DNA of 64,000 nucleotides, from the NCBI RefSeq assembly GCF_963678635.1, contig NC_087070.1, positions 34,725,109 through 34,789,108 of the forward strand, in the 5' to 3' direction. Position numbers and translations under genes: made by a program. Positions 32,240 to 43,882 of the stretch are shown here, in pieces. This DNA comes from Symsagittifera roscoffensis (taxonomy: Eukaryota; Xenacoelomorpha; Acoela; Convolutidae). The notes under the pieces are model-generated. The model was not told where the DNA came from and searched no databases. It saw only the letters and a list, made by a program, of their open reading frames with translations. Position 1 is the first letter of the stretch; each line of letters begins with the position of its first letter.

Positions 32240-33096
32240 TGGCAGAACTGACGACCGAAGACACATGGATGGACCGCCTCCGACAAGTCATAGAGCGAGG
32301 AGACAAACAGGGTTTCGAGCTGATGGGACCATACACGAACCCATTGTGGTCACAGATGGCGGTGCAAGGCGATTGCATTCTGGTGAACAACCGACTGGCG
32401 GTTCCCCTACAACTGAGACAAGCTGTGCTCAAAAAGATTCACCGGGGTTAACCGGGTCAAGAGGCTATGCTAGGAGTGTCACAATACTTGTGTTGGCCGC
32501 ATATGCACAAGGAAAGAGTGAACCTAGCAGAAGAGTGTCGTAGTTGCACCAGATATGGTAAAAACGTAAAATACCTTATTCCAAAAAATGCGTCAAAACC
32601 ACTGCCACTGCTCACGCAGCTGGGAGAGGAAGTACAATTAGATTACGCGGGACCATTAGAAAACCACAGAGGAAAACAGATCTACCTTCTAGTAGCTATA
32701 GATAGATTATCGAAATTTCCGTCGGTGAAGGTTACTAAATCAACATGTGGAAAGTGTACGGTGAAATTCTTGAGATTGTATATAGACACACGGCATTCCG
32801 GAATCAATCCGATCCGACCATCTTGTAGGATTTAAGGGGAAAACATCAAAAAGTTTTGTACTGAACTCAATATCGAACAAAAATTCTGCCCGGTGGGTGA
32901 CCATCGGGGTTGTGCTTTAGTAGAGCGAACATTACAAACAATAAAAAGAAGATTGGGGGTAATGTTCCTAGAAGAAAACATTAGATCGATCAAACTGTGT
33001 CTTAGCACCATAATGCGAGAATTACGGTGGAACATACAGAAAACTATTCAAGTATCTCCCTTTCAGGCACATTTTGGCAGACTACCAAAAAAATGA
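32240..33096 (+). pseudogene. integrase (rve) domain, broken
   Basis: The N-terminal region ends LRQAVLKKIHRG followed by TAA at 32448, at the place of the second histidine of the HHCC zinc motif. The Cys pair CRSC follows in another frame. The catalytic core begins VQLDYAGPL (first Asp). The region of the second Asp (about 32780-32835) is scrambled and ends in a stop. The Glu region is GCALVERTLQTIKRRLG (about 32910-32960). The tail PFQAHFGRLPKK is typical. Strand transfer activity is not possible from this copy. Confidence 0.8.
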
Positions 33097-34779
33097 ATTT
33101 AAAATTTTACGGGATACATTTATAAATAATTCTGACTATTTAGACAAGCAACACTTGGAATGATCGGCATTGACGGCATCAAAACTAAAACGAAGAATTG
33201 ACCAATCCCGAGAGAATCTGAAGATAATCAGAAAGGGGGAACTCAGCAGGAACACCAGTCTGCTGCACAAGCAGCAAGTGCATTCGGACAGGGATCGTCA
33301 AAGAGCAAAAGCCCTCAAAAAATAGCTGGAGGTGAACGCCCGTTGGAATCAGGAAAGGAGAGATGCTGCGAAAATCGACATACGGCGGATTGTCGACATA
33401 ACAGGATTATTGAACACAGAGCTACGGAAGGAGATGATATACTCCTGGGAGAAGGGGTTCATAGAAGTCGATAAAAAGGAAAACACGCAGTCTCCACAGA
33501 AAACTATTCTGCGAAAGGATCCATTACGCAAGAGCGGACAAGCGCTGACGAAACAGTTGAAGGGGAAAATAGCGGCAAAAACTGATTCGACAGTCAAGGC
33601 GTCAACAGGAGCTATCTACAAGAAATCGGACATGGCGCAAGTGAAAACGTTCCTACCACAAGAGAAAACGCGGAGCGAGAGCAAAAGCCCATAGGCAGAG
33701 CCAAATAAGAAATTCCAAAGAATCAGTTCCCCTGAAGTTCCAGAGGATATTGAGTCGGACAAAAAATTACGGCGGGGTGTGGAAATTGCCGATTTTGTGA
33801 ACCCGGTGGATCAGTTTCAGCACAACCAAACAGTTGTAACCTGAAAGGACACGGTAGCTGGGGGGGGGGGGGGGGGGGGTTCTAAATTTAGCCATCAAAA
33901 GAATGAAGCCGAAAAACAGCGGGTCCCAGTTCGATGCCGGAACCAAAAACTCAAGAAGAGATTGTTCTGAAGAAGTGTGAAAAAAAAACGAAGCAAAAGA
34001 AATCAGACGACAAACAGAATAAACTGCCAAGACAAACTGCTATTGCAGTTGACAGGGCAACGAACAATCAACGTGAACTTTGGATACCTTGAACAAAGAC
34101 GTTCACGCGAACTCCACCCCGACAACCAAACAAAAGGCCAAACTACAGACAATCAATTCACAACCACGTCCGGAGGATATCCTAGACAAATTTCAAAACC
34201 GTAATTTGGCACCGGCGGAGTGGGAGAATCTTGCAGACCAACTTTTAAAAAGGTAGGTCCAAAAAGTCGCGGACGACCTCAGAGGGAATGTCCAGCCAGC
34301 ATCCGAAAGGGACACAATGTTTGAGCCTCCTCAGGGGGTTTCTGATGATTCTAGCGCCGAAGATTCAAAAGTAAGACGACGTTCCAGACAAACCAAGAGT
34401 AATGAGCCTAAGCAATTTGGAGACCCAGTCAAACATTCCATCTAGGAACTATCGGAGTAGTTATCAGGGGGAGCACCAGTCAAAGCTGCACTCCAGGAAT
34501 ACCGGAAGAGGCTAGCAGACTTTCATGAACGAAGTGACAGGCCCGTAGAGTCGAAATTACGTATACTAGAGAGACATTTCTTCCGGAGAAAATTCGGCTA
34601 TGCAGCGCTGGACAAAGGAACGGATTGGAATCCTTGCTGGAGAATAGACCTCGAAGTAAACTAAGAATTGAAAATCCAAATCACTAATCTTCCAAATTCA
34701 AAAACTATCTGTGAATTGAGTGCAATAAACTGTTTATAACATAAATGATTTCTTATTTTGAAAAATTTATTTTCCTCTT
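33097..34779 (+). pseudogene. retrotransposon 3' region, hydrophilic remnant
   Basis: Several charged open stretches (the longest 33332-33694, 120 codons, with NARWNQERRDAAKIDI) look like the Lys/Arg-rich C-terminal tail of this Gag-Pol family. They are in different frames. A run of 20 G interrupts the region at 33860-33879. No envelope-like protein with signal peptide or membrane segment is seen. Confidence 0.5.
33860..33879 (+). repeat. poly-G tract (20 G)
   Basis: Twenty consecutive G within an otherwise AT-rich retrotransposon remnant. It could form a G-quadruplex and is also a place where read errors are expected. Confidence 0.95.
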
Positions 34780-35035
34780 GAGGGGGGTATGTCATACTGC
34801 TAATGCAATAGCAGTAATTGAATTATGCAATACCAACCTTCAGTGGTATTATTATTAAGATGTGTCCAAGGTCATGTGTGCAGTGACAATGGCACACAGC
34901 TGAGAACTCAGAGTTTTGATTCTGCAGTATCACTCTCAGTGACTAATTTTAGAAAAAGAAGAAAACTTAATTCATGTAAATCAGAATACATTCTTGAACT
35001 ACCATTAGTTTTCACACGATAATGCTTAGGATATC
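34780..35035 (+). other. polypurine tract and 3' LTR candidate, right end unknown
   Basis: GAGGGGGGTA directly precedes TGTCATACTGCTAATG, the standard arrangement of plus-strand primer and LTR start in Ty3/gypsy elements. The LTR end cannot be fixed because there is no second copy in the window. The right coordinate is only an estimate. Confidence 0.55.
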
Positions 35036-35769
35036 ACAAAAGGATTCCGCTTACAATGCAGAGAATGCACAGTTTGGCCTCAGTAATGGTAGCGATAATT
35101 GTTTTTTTACACATCAAGCAAACTTGCAGAAATGTTGTACACTTAATTACTTATATTGTTAGAAAATTTCAAATACTTTTTTTGGCTCTTTTTCCTTTTC
35201 CCCCCACCTGCTAATTTTTATATTTGAAATTACTAATCACTTTGTCCGATTGTCATGAAAATTGACATGCAGACTAATTAGGCCATGACAAACATATTTG
35301 GTCTTATAATTAACCTCGTAAAACCACTCGTTAGACCATAAATTTCATGTTTGAGTGTGGTGGGGGGGGGGGGGGGGGAGGAAAAAGAGCCCTTTTTTTC
35401 TGGATATTCAATTATGAGCGTTTGAAAACGTTTCAAGAAAAAATATTAAAGATCGCGCAAAATAAGCAAACTTTCTTTAATCAGCGCTTTTATAAGAGCT
35501 TTTTTTCTTTGCAATTGAAAAGCTTGCTGATACATGAAAAACTTATTTACTTTCCGAAGAACTGTAGGTCTGTACTCGTTTTTAGGATCAATTTACCAAT
35601 CTTTTCGATTCTAATTGAACCAAATTTTCCTGCATGAGAATTATTGAGTAAAAAAGTAGCTACAAAAACAGCATTTGAACAAATATTGCAAAAGACCACA
35701 AAAAATCCCTCAATCAAATCTAAGCCCAAGTTAATTATTTCTTCAAAATGAATATGAAATTTCAAAAAG
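35036..35769. other. non-coding sequence with a 17-G tract
   Basis: No supported gene. A run of 17 G lies at 35362-35378. The remainder is AT-rich, and open frames around it are not credible. Confidence 0.4.
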
Positions 35770-36190
35770 CAAGTGAGCAAACTTCTTTGAACCCTTAATT
35801 TAGTGTATAAAAAATAATCAACCGTGGATATATTTTTCCGAAATCGAATTTTTAATAAATTTTTGAAGAGCCTCCGTAGCTTTTTCGGAAATTGGCGAGG
35901 AAAGAGATGCATTTTTTCAGCCCATAAGTTAGTGCTTAGACTGTCATCAACCGCTGATATTTTTTTAATATTTTTTTCCAACTGTCTCAGCTTTTTCAGA
36001 AATTGGCGTGGAAAGATAATTATTTCCTCAAATTGATTTTGAAAAATTTAAAACAGACTTGAGCCATTTTTCCAGCTCATAAGTTAGTCCTTAGACAATA
36101 ATCAACGGCGAATAATTTTTTCCAAAATCAAATTCTTGATTTTAAAATTTTTTTCCGATTGCATCAAACTTTTTGCGTCAATGTTTCTAG
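35770..36190. repeat. three diverged tandem repeats of about 150 bp
   Basis: The phrases AATAATCAACCGTGGATATA (about 35814), GTCATCAACCGCTGATATTT (about 35942) and AATAATCAACGGCGAATAAT (about 36098) mark three units. Each is followed by a T-rich stretch and, in the first two, by GCTTTTTCGGAAATTGGCG or GCTTTTTCAGAAATTGGCG. The units are strongly diverged and form an old tandem repeat. Confidence 0.6.
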
Positions 36191-37994
36191 GAGAACTGAA
36201 TTAGTGACCCGGAATTAACCGCGTCAAGTTTCTACGATAATTGATACAGTGACTCTTAATTAAGGAAGTGCATCTTATCTTTTTGCAGAGCAGAAATCAA
36301 TTTGTTCAACAAATTTAGTATGAGGTCGAGAATTTCGGTTAATTCCAAAGGCGTGGGCAAGATTTCTCTGATGGGCTCAAAATATTTAGTAATTTTATAG
36401 GACAGCTATATGGATTGGTTTGAGTTCTGCCAATCTTCTACGTTCCTGGAGAAATGGATGTCGTAAAATAGTACCAAATATGGAAGTAATGAAGTGAATG
36501 ACAGTCGCTTCTGGTTATAAGGAAATGATGTGCAGAAAATTTTCGCTCGTTTCTATTTGCCTATTGCAAGTGACCAAACATTAGCGAACTGCAAAAAAAT
36601 CTTGAAAACATCAATCACTATTCTACTTGTTATTTAAATTGTACTTAAAAACGACAGCGCTTTATTTTAAAAGCCTGAAAACAAAAACGCCTTTCAAAAT
36701 GTCTGTCTCATGGCGCTCTCTCTTTGTATAAGATTTCTTAGTTTGTAATTCCGTTCTTGTAATGACTTCACCTGCAAACAACTTATTATGATTTTTTAAA
36801 AATATTTATTTATTTATTTATGTATGAAACCCAACTATTCCTTCACCAATCACTACACTATTCTACTTGTTATAAAAGTTGTACTTAAAAACGCCACCTT
36901 CTTCTAATTTTTATCTATATATATACATATGTATGATCCGTTTTTATACATTTTATAACAGCAACCACATTCTCACCTAATTTTGTATCTAAGCTTATTT
37001 TCAGTTTCTTGTTTTTCTGAATCTACTCAATTTTACCTAAAATATACTGTGTTCTATACTTTTCTCTAGTGTCATCTTAGCCAAAAATCTAGAGCGCAAA
37101 AGCTTAGATAGATTGATTTGGAATCTTTTGTATAAAGACAAGACTGCTTGTATCAGGGCAGAACCGTGAAATATCTGACAGTCCTTAAAGTTTGGCTATA
37201 AGTCATCTGTTTTTTAAAAAAAGTTGATGAAGTCTTTTATTTTACCTATTAACCGATATTTTATGCCTTGATATACAAACAGTCTTGTCAACGTCTACCA
37301 GCGTTTTAATATTATCATATAGCTAGTCCCCAGTTTTTTTTCGAACAATTTCTGAGCCAGGTTAAAGCTGCTTCCGCGTTAAAAGAACGAAAAACATCTC
37401 CTAAAATTTTTCCTAATTTGAATAAAATAAAAAATTTCAAAACTCCATTTGATTTTAAAAAACACGGTTACAGGTGAAACATCAAAAATTGGTTTATAAT
37501 TTTAGCTCCATAATTTAAGGTGGTTCGGTAAAATTGCTAGAGAAGTGTCCATAATTTTCATTTGATTTCAAAAAACTTCATTCAAAACTGGCTAAAAATT
37601 TATTTAAAACTCAAATGACAAAAAGACTTCAGCTAGCGCAAAAATTCCATTCCTTCTTCTCAAAATGAATTTGAAAATTCTTTAAACATGCATACTTTAT
37701 ATAGAAGCCAAGTAATCCCTAAAATGAGTTGTGATTGCTCACAAACTTTTTTTAAGTTCAATTTTTTTTCTTCAATCAAATGGAATATGTTCTCTACGAA
37801 CTTATGTTTTACACCTACATGAAGTTAAAAGTCTCATCTATTGGGAAGTATTTGTCAATGACTTTACCTCACTACTGATAAAATTCAATTATATGGTTCA
37901 AAATTGGTGCAAAATTTTTTTGAAAGCTAATATGCCCCGTACCGAATTTTTCTCACAATTCACGTCTAATCATGCAATTTTCAGACACTAACTG
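36191..37994. other. non-coding sequence with dispersed repeat fragments
   Basis: No supported gene. CTGCTTGTATCAGGGCAGAA at about 37143 is a diverged match to the arm of the 25.7-27.4 kb element. The sequence CACTATTCTACTTGTTAT followed by TGTACTTAAAAACG occurs twice (about 36616 and 36853). Otherwise AT-rich. Confidence 0.4.
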
Positions 37995-38049
37995 TTTTCC
38001 AACTCTGTGCATATCTGTTTCACATGTGATCTGTTCTGCCGTTTGCAGA

Positions 38050-38213
38050 GTATACCTGGGTCAGACATGATTACACCTGAACAGACATGACTATACTTAG
38101 TGACACATGACTATACCTGGTCAGACATAACTATAACTGGTCAGAAATGACTATACCTGAATCAGACATGACTATACTTGGTCAGACATGATTATAGTTG
38201 CTTCATGTCTGAT
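38050..38213. repeat. minisatellite, CAGACATGACTATACYTGGT type
   Basis: About seven imperfect units of 20-23 bp built on CAGACATGACTATACCTGGT lie upstream of the U2-like sequence. The core CAGACATGA is the complement of the TCATGTCTG core of the minisatellite on the other side of U2. The duplicate array is at about 50487-50640. Confidence 0.8.
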
Positions 38214-38492
38214 CGTGTAAGAAAACTTAGCGCCATGTAACGGCAGAATCGCAGATAGTTATAATGTAGTCCACTTTAGTTTTACGATAGAACTACAAGC
38301 CTGCAGGGTGTCTCGATAAGGCAAAGAATTGAATTGACGGCCTATTTTTAATTATTTGCCTTGATCTTGTATGAGTTATTTCGGGAGCGATCTAGCTCCC
38401 AATTCAGTCGGATAGCTTAAAAGTTTTGTGGTCCGAGCTGTTGGTATTTTGTTGTGTCTGAGGCATGTAGAAGAAGATCGTTTGTTTCAGTT

Positions 38493-38667
38493 ATCGCTTC
38501 TCGGCCTTTTGGCTAATATCATGTGTAGTATCTGTTCTTGTCAGCTTAATATCTGACACGCTGAGTATTTCCTGATGCCAATAATAAACTGATTTTTGCT
38601 TCTCGAGTTAATACCCATGCTTGCTTCAGTTGACTCACGGATTGTCCTGGTCTTACATTACCATCAT
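38493..38667 (+). ncRNA. U2 snRNA-like gene or pseudogene, copy A
   Basis: ATCGCTTCTCGGCCTTTTGG and the following CTAA reproduce the first 24 nt of U2 snRNA. The branch-site-pairing region GTGTAGTATCTGTTCTT follows, then TTAATATCTGACACG, and after a diverged stem IIb an AATAAACTGATTTTTG stretch that contains the Sm site at 38591-38598. The 3' half (GCTTGCTTC, GACTCACGGATTGTCCTGG) is still alignable to stems III and IV. Two changes lie between positions 25 and 32. The branch-site contact GTAGTA is intact. Upstream there is a hairpin GGGAGCGATCTAGCTCCC at about 38384 but no PSE that I can verify. Comparison with copy B shows several differences in U2 positions, so a pseudogene is more likely than an active gene. 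Confidence 0.72.
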
Positions 38668-39020
38668 GATAAGTCTGCTTCAGGTCTGATCATGTAATTT
38701 CAGGCATGATCATGTCTGCTTAAGGTCTGATCATGTAATTTCTGGCACGATCATGTCTGGTCCAGGTGTGATCACGTAAAGTCAGATATGATCATGTCTG
38801 CTTAAGGTCTGATTATGTAATTTCTGGCACGATCATGTCTGGTCCAGGTATGATCGTGTAAAGTCAGGTCTGATCATGTCTGCTTCAGGTCTGATCATGT
38901 AATTTCCGACATGAACATGCCTGGTCCAGATCGACTTCAAGTCTGATCATAATTGACTCAAGATCTGATTTTTTTTCATAAATATCATGTCTAGTACTTG
39001 TCTGTTTCAGACATGTACAG
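38668..39020. repeat. minisatellite, GGTCTGATCATGTAATTTC type
   Basis: Repeats built on TCTGATCATGTAATTTCTGG and CATGTCTGGTCCAGGT alternate with a combined period of about 40-50 bp. The GATCATGTCTG core is in inverted orientation relative to the CAGACATGA array upstream of U2. The duplicate is at about 51113-51420. Confidence 0.8.
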
Positions 39021-40863
39021 GGAAAAAAAGACATGCCACAAGACTGATACAGATATGGATTTTGTATTTTTTTTCGATGTCCAAATTTGAATTTAACTAC
39101 AAATCTCACTTTTTAAATCCAATTAGAGGGTTAGATTTTTATTTAACAAATACTTTTTCGTCAAAAATCAATAACTTTTTTGTGAAGCACAAGAAAGTTG
39201 TTTTCTAATCATATAAAAATTCATTAAAAAAACTGAACAAAAAATTCGTGAAAATTATTAAATTAAATCAAATTCCGATTCAAAATTAGGTAATAAAACC
39301 ATAAATATAGCGGCAATTTTTTTTCAAAAATCAAAAAAATATCCAAAATTACTTCTTTGAAAGGAATGATATTGAAGAAAAAATTGTTGGAACGAAAGGT
39401 TTTTTCTTAAAATTACCTCATACTTTCCATGGTTTTTTTTGGTTCAAAACTACGTCTGAAAGTCGGTTGAAAATTTTCAATGAAAACCGGATTGAGGTCT
39501 AAAACATAGTTTTAAGGTCATCAAATTCAGTTAAACCTTGCTTGCCTTGAAGATTACACAAATCTAAGTAATCATCAGTTTTTGTATTCTAAGAATTGGG
39601 CTCTTAAAGATTGGTCATTGTAGATCGAATTTGGCCCTGAATTACGGCGTAAAACCTTGAAGTTTTTTTCTTGAGGTCGAAATCAGAACTAAAAAAGTTT
39701 CGGTATCATCTTTTACATCGCCATATAATAATTTTTCTACTCTGATTTTCTTTTATTTTCAGCAAAAAATTAGATTTATTGGCTCAATTCAGCAAGTTTA
39801 TTTCGATATAGGAAAATAAACAACTTAAATAATTCAAATTTTTTCCGGGAAAGAAGTTTTTACCCTTATCCTTACTTACAACTCCTAAATATCTAGTTTT
39901 ATTCTCCTTCTTCAATTAGGCCCATTCTGTCAGCTAGAGTCGATTAAAACAGGCAGTTTGTTTTTTCTTACATTTCTTATCGTGACAACCTGGTTTTTCT
40001 CTGATAATAAACAGTTGACAGTCTCAAATGGTCAATCAGAAGCTCAAAATTGTTTCTATGTTTCCTTAACTAGGTTTCGTGTGTTTCCCAACTATATTTC
40101 GGCAAGAATATTGTAGATAAACTGCATTGACATATCAAGCTTAAATTCGACAAAAAAGCATAATAAAGTTTTTCAAACACCTTTTTGTTGCAGAAAAGCC
40201 ATCAAGCCATATATAAAAAGTTATATTTTATATGATAGCTTGGTGGAAATTTCAAACCTTACTTTCAATGGTGACAAAAAATGTAATTCACGATTAAAAG
40301 TAAGGATTGAAACTTCCAGAGAATTGTAGCTTGATGACTTTTCCACAAAAAAACGGTGTTTGAAATTTTTTTTTATGTTATGCTTTTTTGCCAAATTTAG
40401 GCTTAATATACCAATGAAAAACACAGTTTTTCTGCAAGCTTCTTGCATTTAACCTATAGATTTTCTTTATAGAAAAAATCCTTTGGATAAATTTGCTTTC
40501 AAGCAGGATCAAAACATTTGTATTTTCTATCAAAACTAACATGGAGGTTCAGGCCTGCATTCCTAGAATTCCCCTCGAAGTCCAGAGTAATCCTAGCAAG
40601 ATTTTGACATGGTTTTTTCCCTGATCAGGCCTGGCGCCAGCGATGGATTTCTATGGCCACGTAAACCGGGAAATGTTACGAATGGTTGTAATTTATATAT
40701 TGTATCTGTTCAACGAAACTTTTCGGTAGAAAGCTTAAGTACATAGCCACGTCGCTATGGTTACCCAAGTTGTCTTACTTTCTAAAAAAGTATGGAAAAT
40801 GTAGTCTAGGTTGTTTTTTTCAGTCAGCTTACGACTTTTAAACTAAATTAAATTTTGTTTTTA

Positions 40864-42529
40864 CCCATCTGAAAATTTTTATTGTCTGAAGCTCAATGTA
40901 AGTAAATTTTTTGGTCAGTTTGGTATAGTTAACGCGCGATATATTGCAATCGCACAACACATTTCAGAGGCAAAATAAAAGGCCACTCATTTGGTCTTTT
41001 ATTGGGATACGAGAAGTTAAACACAATCCTTTGTATTATAAATAGCGTATGAAAACAAAACAAAAAATTTTTTTGTTGCATTTCATCAGGTTTTTCAATA
41101 ACATAATTTACTTGGTCGTAAATTGCAGTCTGCGTTTTCCATGCTTTGCGCAGATATTCGAGCAGTCTTGTTTCCTTCTTTCTAAACCTTGAATTTTCTT
41201 CTTCCGCGTTATAGTTTCTGCTCCAATCAAATAGTAGATTTTATAGATCGTGGCATGGTATGTAGCTCCAGTGTTGATTCTATGTTTTTTTTCATAGACA
41301 AAATTTGTAACTGGGCCCTGTCGGTCCAAACTTGGTATGCGTGGCCTTTTCACCGAAAATGGCAAAAGGTGTCAGATAAATCTCCAAAAAAAAGAAAAAA
41401 AAATTGTCAAAAAAAATTCATACTCAGAAATAATTTTAACAAGACTGCATGTATATCAGGACAAAGCTCTGAATATTCTGGCTGCCCGCTACTTGGTATC
41501 AATAGTTGGTTTTGGACAATATCATGAGTTCAATTGTTTTATGCGACCGATTAGCTTGCCTCATTTCATTTTGGAACATTTTGTTGTGTCGTTAGTTTGC
41601 CGCGCATAAATCAATTGCATTAGGCTTTCGGCACCACAATTAAAATTTTCACAACGCGCATAAATTAGTTCAGAGCAAAGGCAAGTTGATAGTTATCAGA
41701 CCCACAATTTTTAAACTCAAACCCACAAAATTAAAACCAGGGTCTCTATATCTTCATTGGGGTATGAAAAAATTTCATTCACAATTATGATTTCGATCGG
41801 CAAAAATTGACTGAATATAAAAAACCACCGCAAGCATAAAAATTCCGAATGTCCTCGATAGTTGGAACAACTACCCAATTCTGAAAGTATTCATTCGTTA
41901 GTTTAAAAGTTCACAGCCTATACAAGCTCTTTTTTATCTAGAAGGAAACTATCACTAAGTACGGCCGAATACAAAATTACGATGAAGTTTTGCAACGCCT
42001 TCTAAATGAGAAACCTAAAGCGTAACAGAGGTGGTTTTGAATACCATTAAAATAAGCCGGAAAATAATTATTACTTTTTTCAATTCATGACTGTTGTTTT
42101 CCTCCCAACTTTTTTGTTTCATTTGAAGGTTTTATAGCATTCTGTTTTTGTGGTTGCAATTTTTTCACTGAGATATTCAAGCTAAGACGTGTGACTAAAA
42201 CGCTGAAATTGATTTGAGGAAAAAACAACCCAATTCCAAAAAGTCTGTCATTTTTGGAACAATTATACTACTAAAATCCTCTAAACTAAAAAAATCTCGA
42301 TTGTTTTTCCATATTATGTTTCAATTCTCAAATTTTAAAAAGATATCATAGGAAAAACATTTTTCAGATACTATCAAAACATTTTCCTTATTAAACGTTT
42401 TACTAAGAAGTTGAATTCATTTAGAAAACATCCCAAGGCCTAAAATTTCCTGATTTTTTTCATAAGTTGGAACAGTAACCACTTTCCAAAATCAATTGAA
42501 TTGCAAAAAAATCACTGCTTTCAAAAATA
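40864..42529. mobile_element. 1666-bp insertion present only in copy A
   Basis: Copy B reads straight through TTTTGTTTTTAGTATTTCAGG. Copy A has the same left and right flanks separated by 1666 bp, with TA at both junctions against a single TA in copy B. The insert contains GTTAACGCGCGATATAT and GCAAGCATAAAAATTCCGAA, words shared with the 25.7-27.4 kb inverted-repeat family. This is consistent with a transposon insertion using a TA target site. A deletion in copy B between TA repeats is the alternative. No coding sequence is recognised. Confidence 0.65.
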
Positions 42530-43882
42530 GTATTTCAGGTCCATACTATACTTCAATTTCTTAAATTTTCTCATGTGAAGTTCCTCATCCAAATTTCCTC
42601 TTGTAAACCTGTAAGGAAACTTTCAATAATTAGGTTTATTTTTTTTTATAAGTTTTCATTCACTTTATGGTAATGATAACGTTTTTCGCCGTAATTTCAG
42701 GTTTCAATTTGATGTGAGAATCCCAAAGTGAAAATCCGGCAACAAAATCAAGTTTTTATCATTATTTTTCATCTTTCCCTGACCTGAATAAAAAATGTGT
42801 TTTGCACTTTTTTCTTTTATTTATTATCAGTTTTATTTGAAGCTAAACATCAATTCAATTCATATGATTATTTGAATTCTATTCAAATAGTTTTTCCTTA
42901 AAACTGTTTTAGGCAGGTTGATTTATTATATATTCAAATTGTGTTATGCAAATCATGAGTTTGACTGGAAAAATCTGTAATACCTTAAATTTCAGCAAAT
43001 TTTAAGTGAAATTTTCTTCACTAACACGAAAATTAAATTGCCCAAAAAAAGCTTTTAAAAAAGTCTGGTAACATGATTGCCTTTTCAGTTTTCGATGTTC
43101 TGACAGTAATAAGAAGTTCGACAAACGGTTTCTGAAAACTTTAAGCGGCTTTACTGATAATAGTGTACATAAATCAAAAATATGAATACTTCTACGAACT
43201 GTTTTCTTCGTTAAGTAGCAATAAAACTGAAAAAAAAGAACTTTACCTGATCCCTTTTAGATTTATTAAAGACTGAAAGATTTTTTTTGAACCAAAGAGT
43301 AGTAACATTGGATGATTAGAGCATCAAATGATTTTAAAAATGTCTAAATTGGCGCAAAATTTTGAGCCCGAGAACATATTTTCAGTTATTGTTTTCCAGA
43401 TTCGAAACAAATACATCATAGTAGAAAAAATTGTAAAGTACAGTCTGCTCGTATTAGGACGAAATCATCGATGTTACGACTAGCATATCCGACTTACATG
43501 TCAATTACAAAATGATACATTTTGCGTATAATACACACATTTTTTAGATCATTTAGACTTTCCTAAATTCAATTCAATTTCGAACAGATTTTGGGCGGCC
43601 TCTGCAAAGCATTAATAAAAATTTGGAAATTTCTGCAAAAGATTTTGCTGAAAGCCATATAAGACAATTCACTAGTTTCTTTTGAAGGGAAGACGCTATA
43701 TACATCCCTTTTTAATTTATATTGGCGTTTGGAGTAATAAATTGAAGAAAAAAACGGCCAGAGTAATATATTGAAAAAATTATTGTAAAAAGCTTCGCCC
43801 TGATATACTAGCTGTCTTGTTTGCTTATGTTAACCTCTTTCAATTTCTTTCAATTTGCTCATAATTTCAAATAATTTGAAAA

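Larger units (their letters stand above)
28170..34789 (+). mobile_element. Ty3/gypsy LTR retrotransposon, decayed, no 5' LTR seen
   Basis: Ordered remains of Gag, CCHC knuckles, aspartic protease, reverse transcriptase, RNase H and integrase, with the Ty3/gypsy order RT-RH-IN. They are followed by a polypurine tract (GAGGGGGG) at about 34780 and a TG-starting 3' LTR candidate. Many frameshifts and stops break every domain. The internal part is about 6.6 kb, long for the group because of a 1.5-kb region after the integrase. Confidence 0.88.
37995..43882. repeat. segmental duplication, copy A
   Basis: The sequence from 37995 (TTTTCCAACTCTGTGC) onward is repeated from 50431 with scattered substitutions and a few indels. 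Shared content is a minisatellite, a U2-like sequence, a second minisatellite and several kb of unique DNA, all in the same order, then the start of the 1.14-kb array. Copy A has an extra 1666 bp at 40864-42529 and lacks 74 bp present in copy B at 52407-52480. No gene other than the U2-like sequence is supported in it. Confidence 0.93.

Noticed and set aside
38050-39020. CRISPR-like array
   Set aside because: The repeats are imperfect minisatellites without constant repeat and unique spacers, there are no cas genes, and the window is eukaryotic.
40540-40690. GC-rich CAGGCCTGGCGCCAGCG segment as a coding exon
   Set aside because: It is short, present identically in both duplicates, and all frames meet stops within about 30 codons. 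A palindromic core suggests a repeat fragment.
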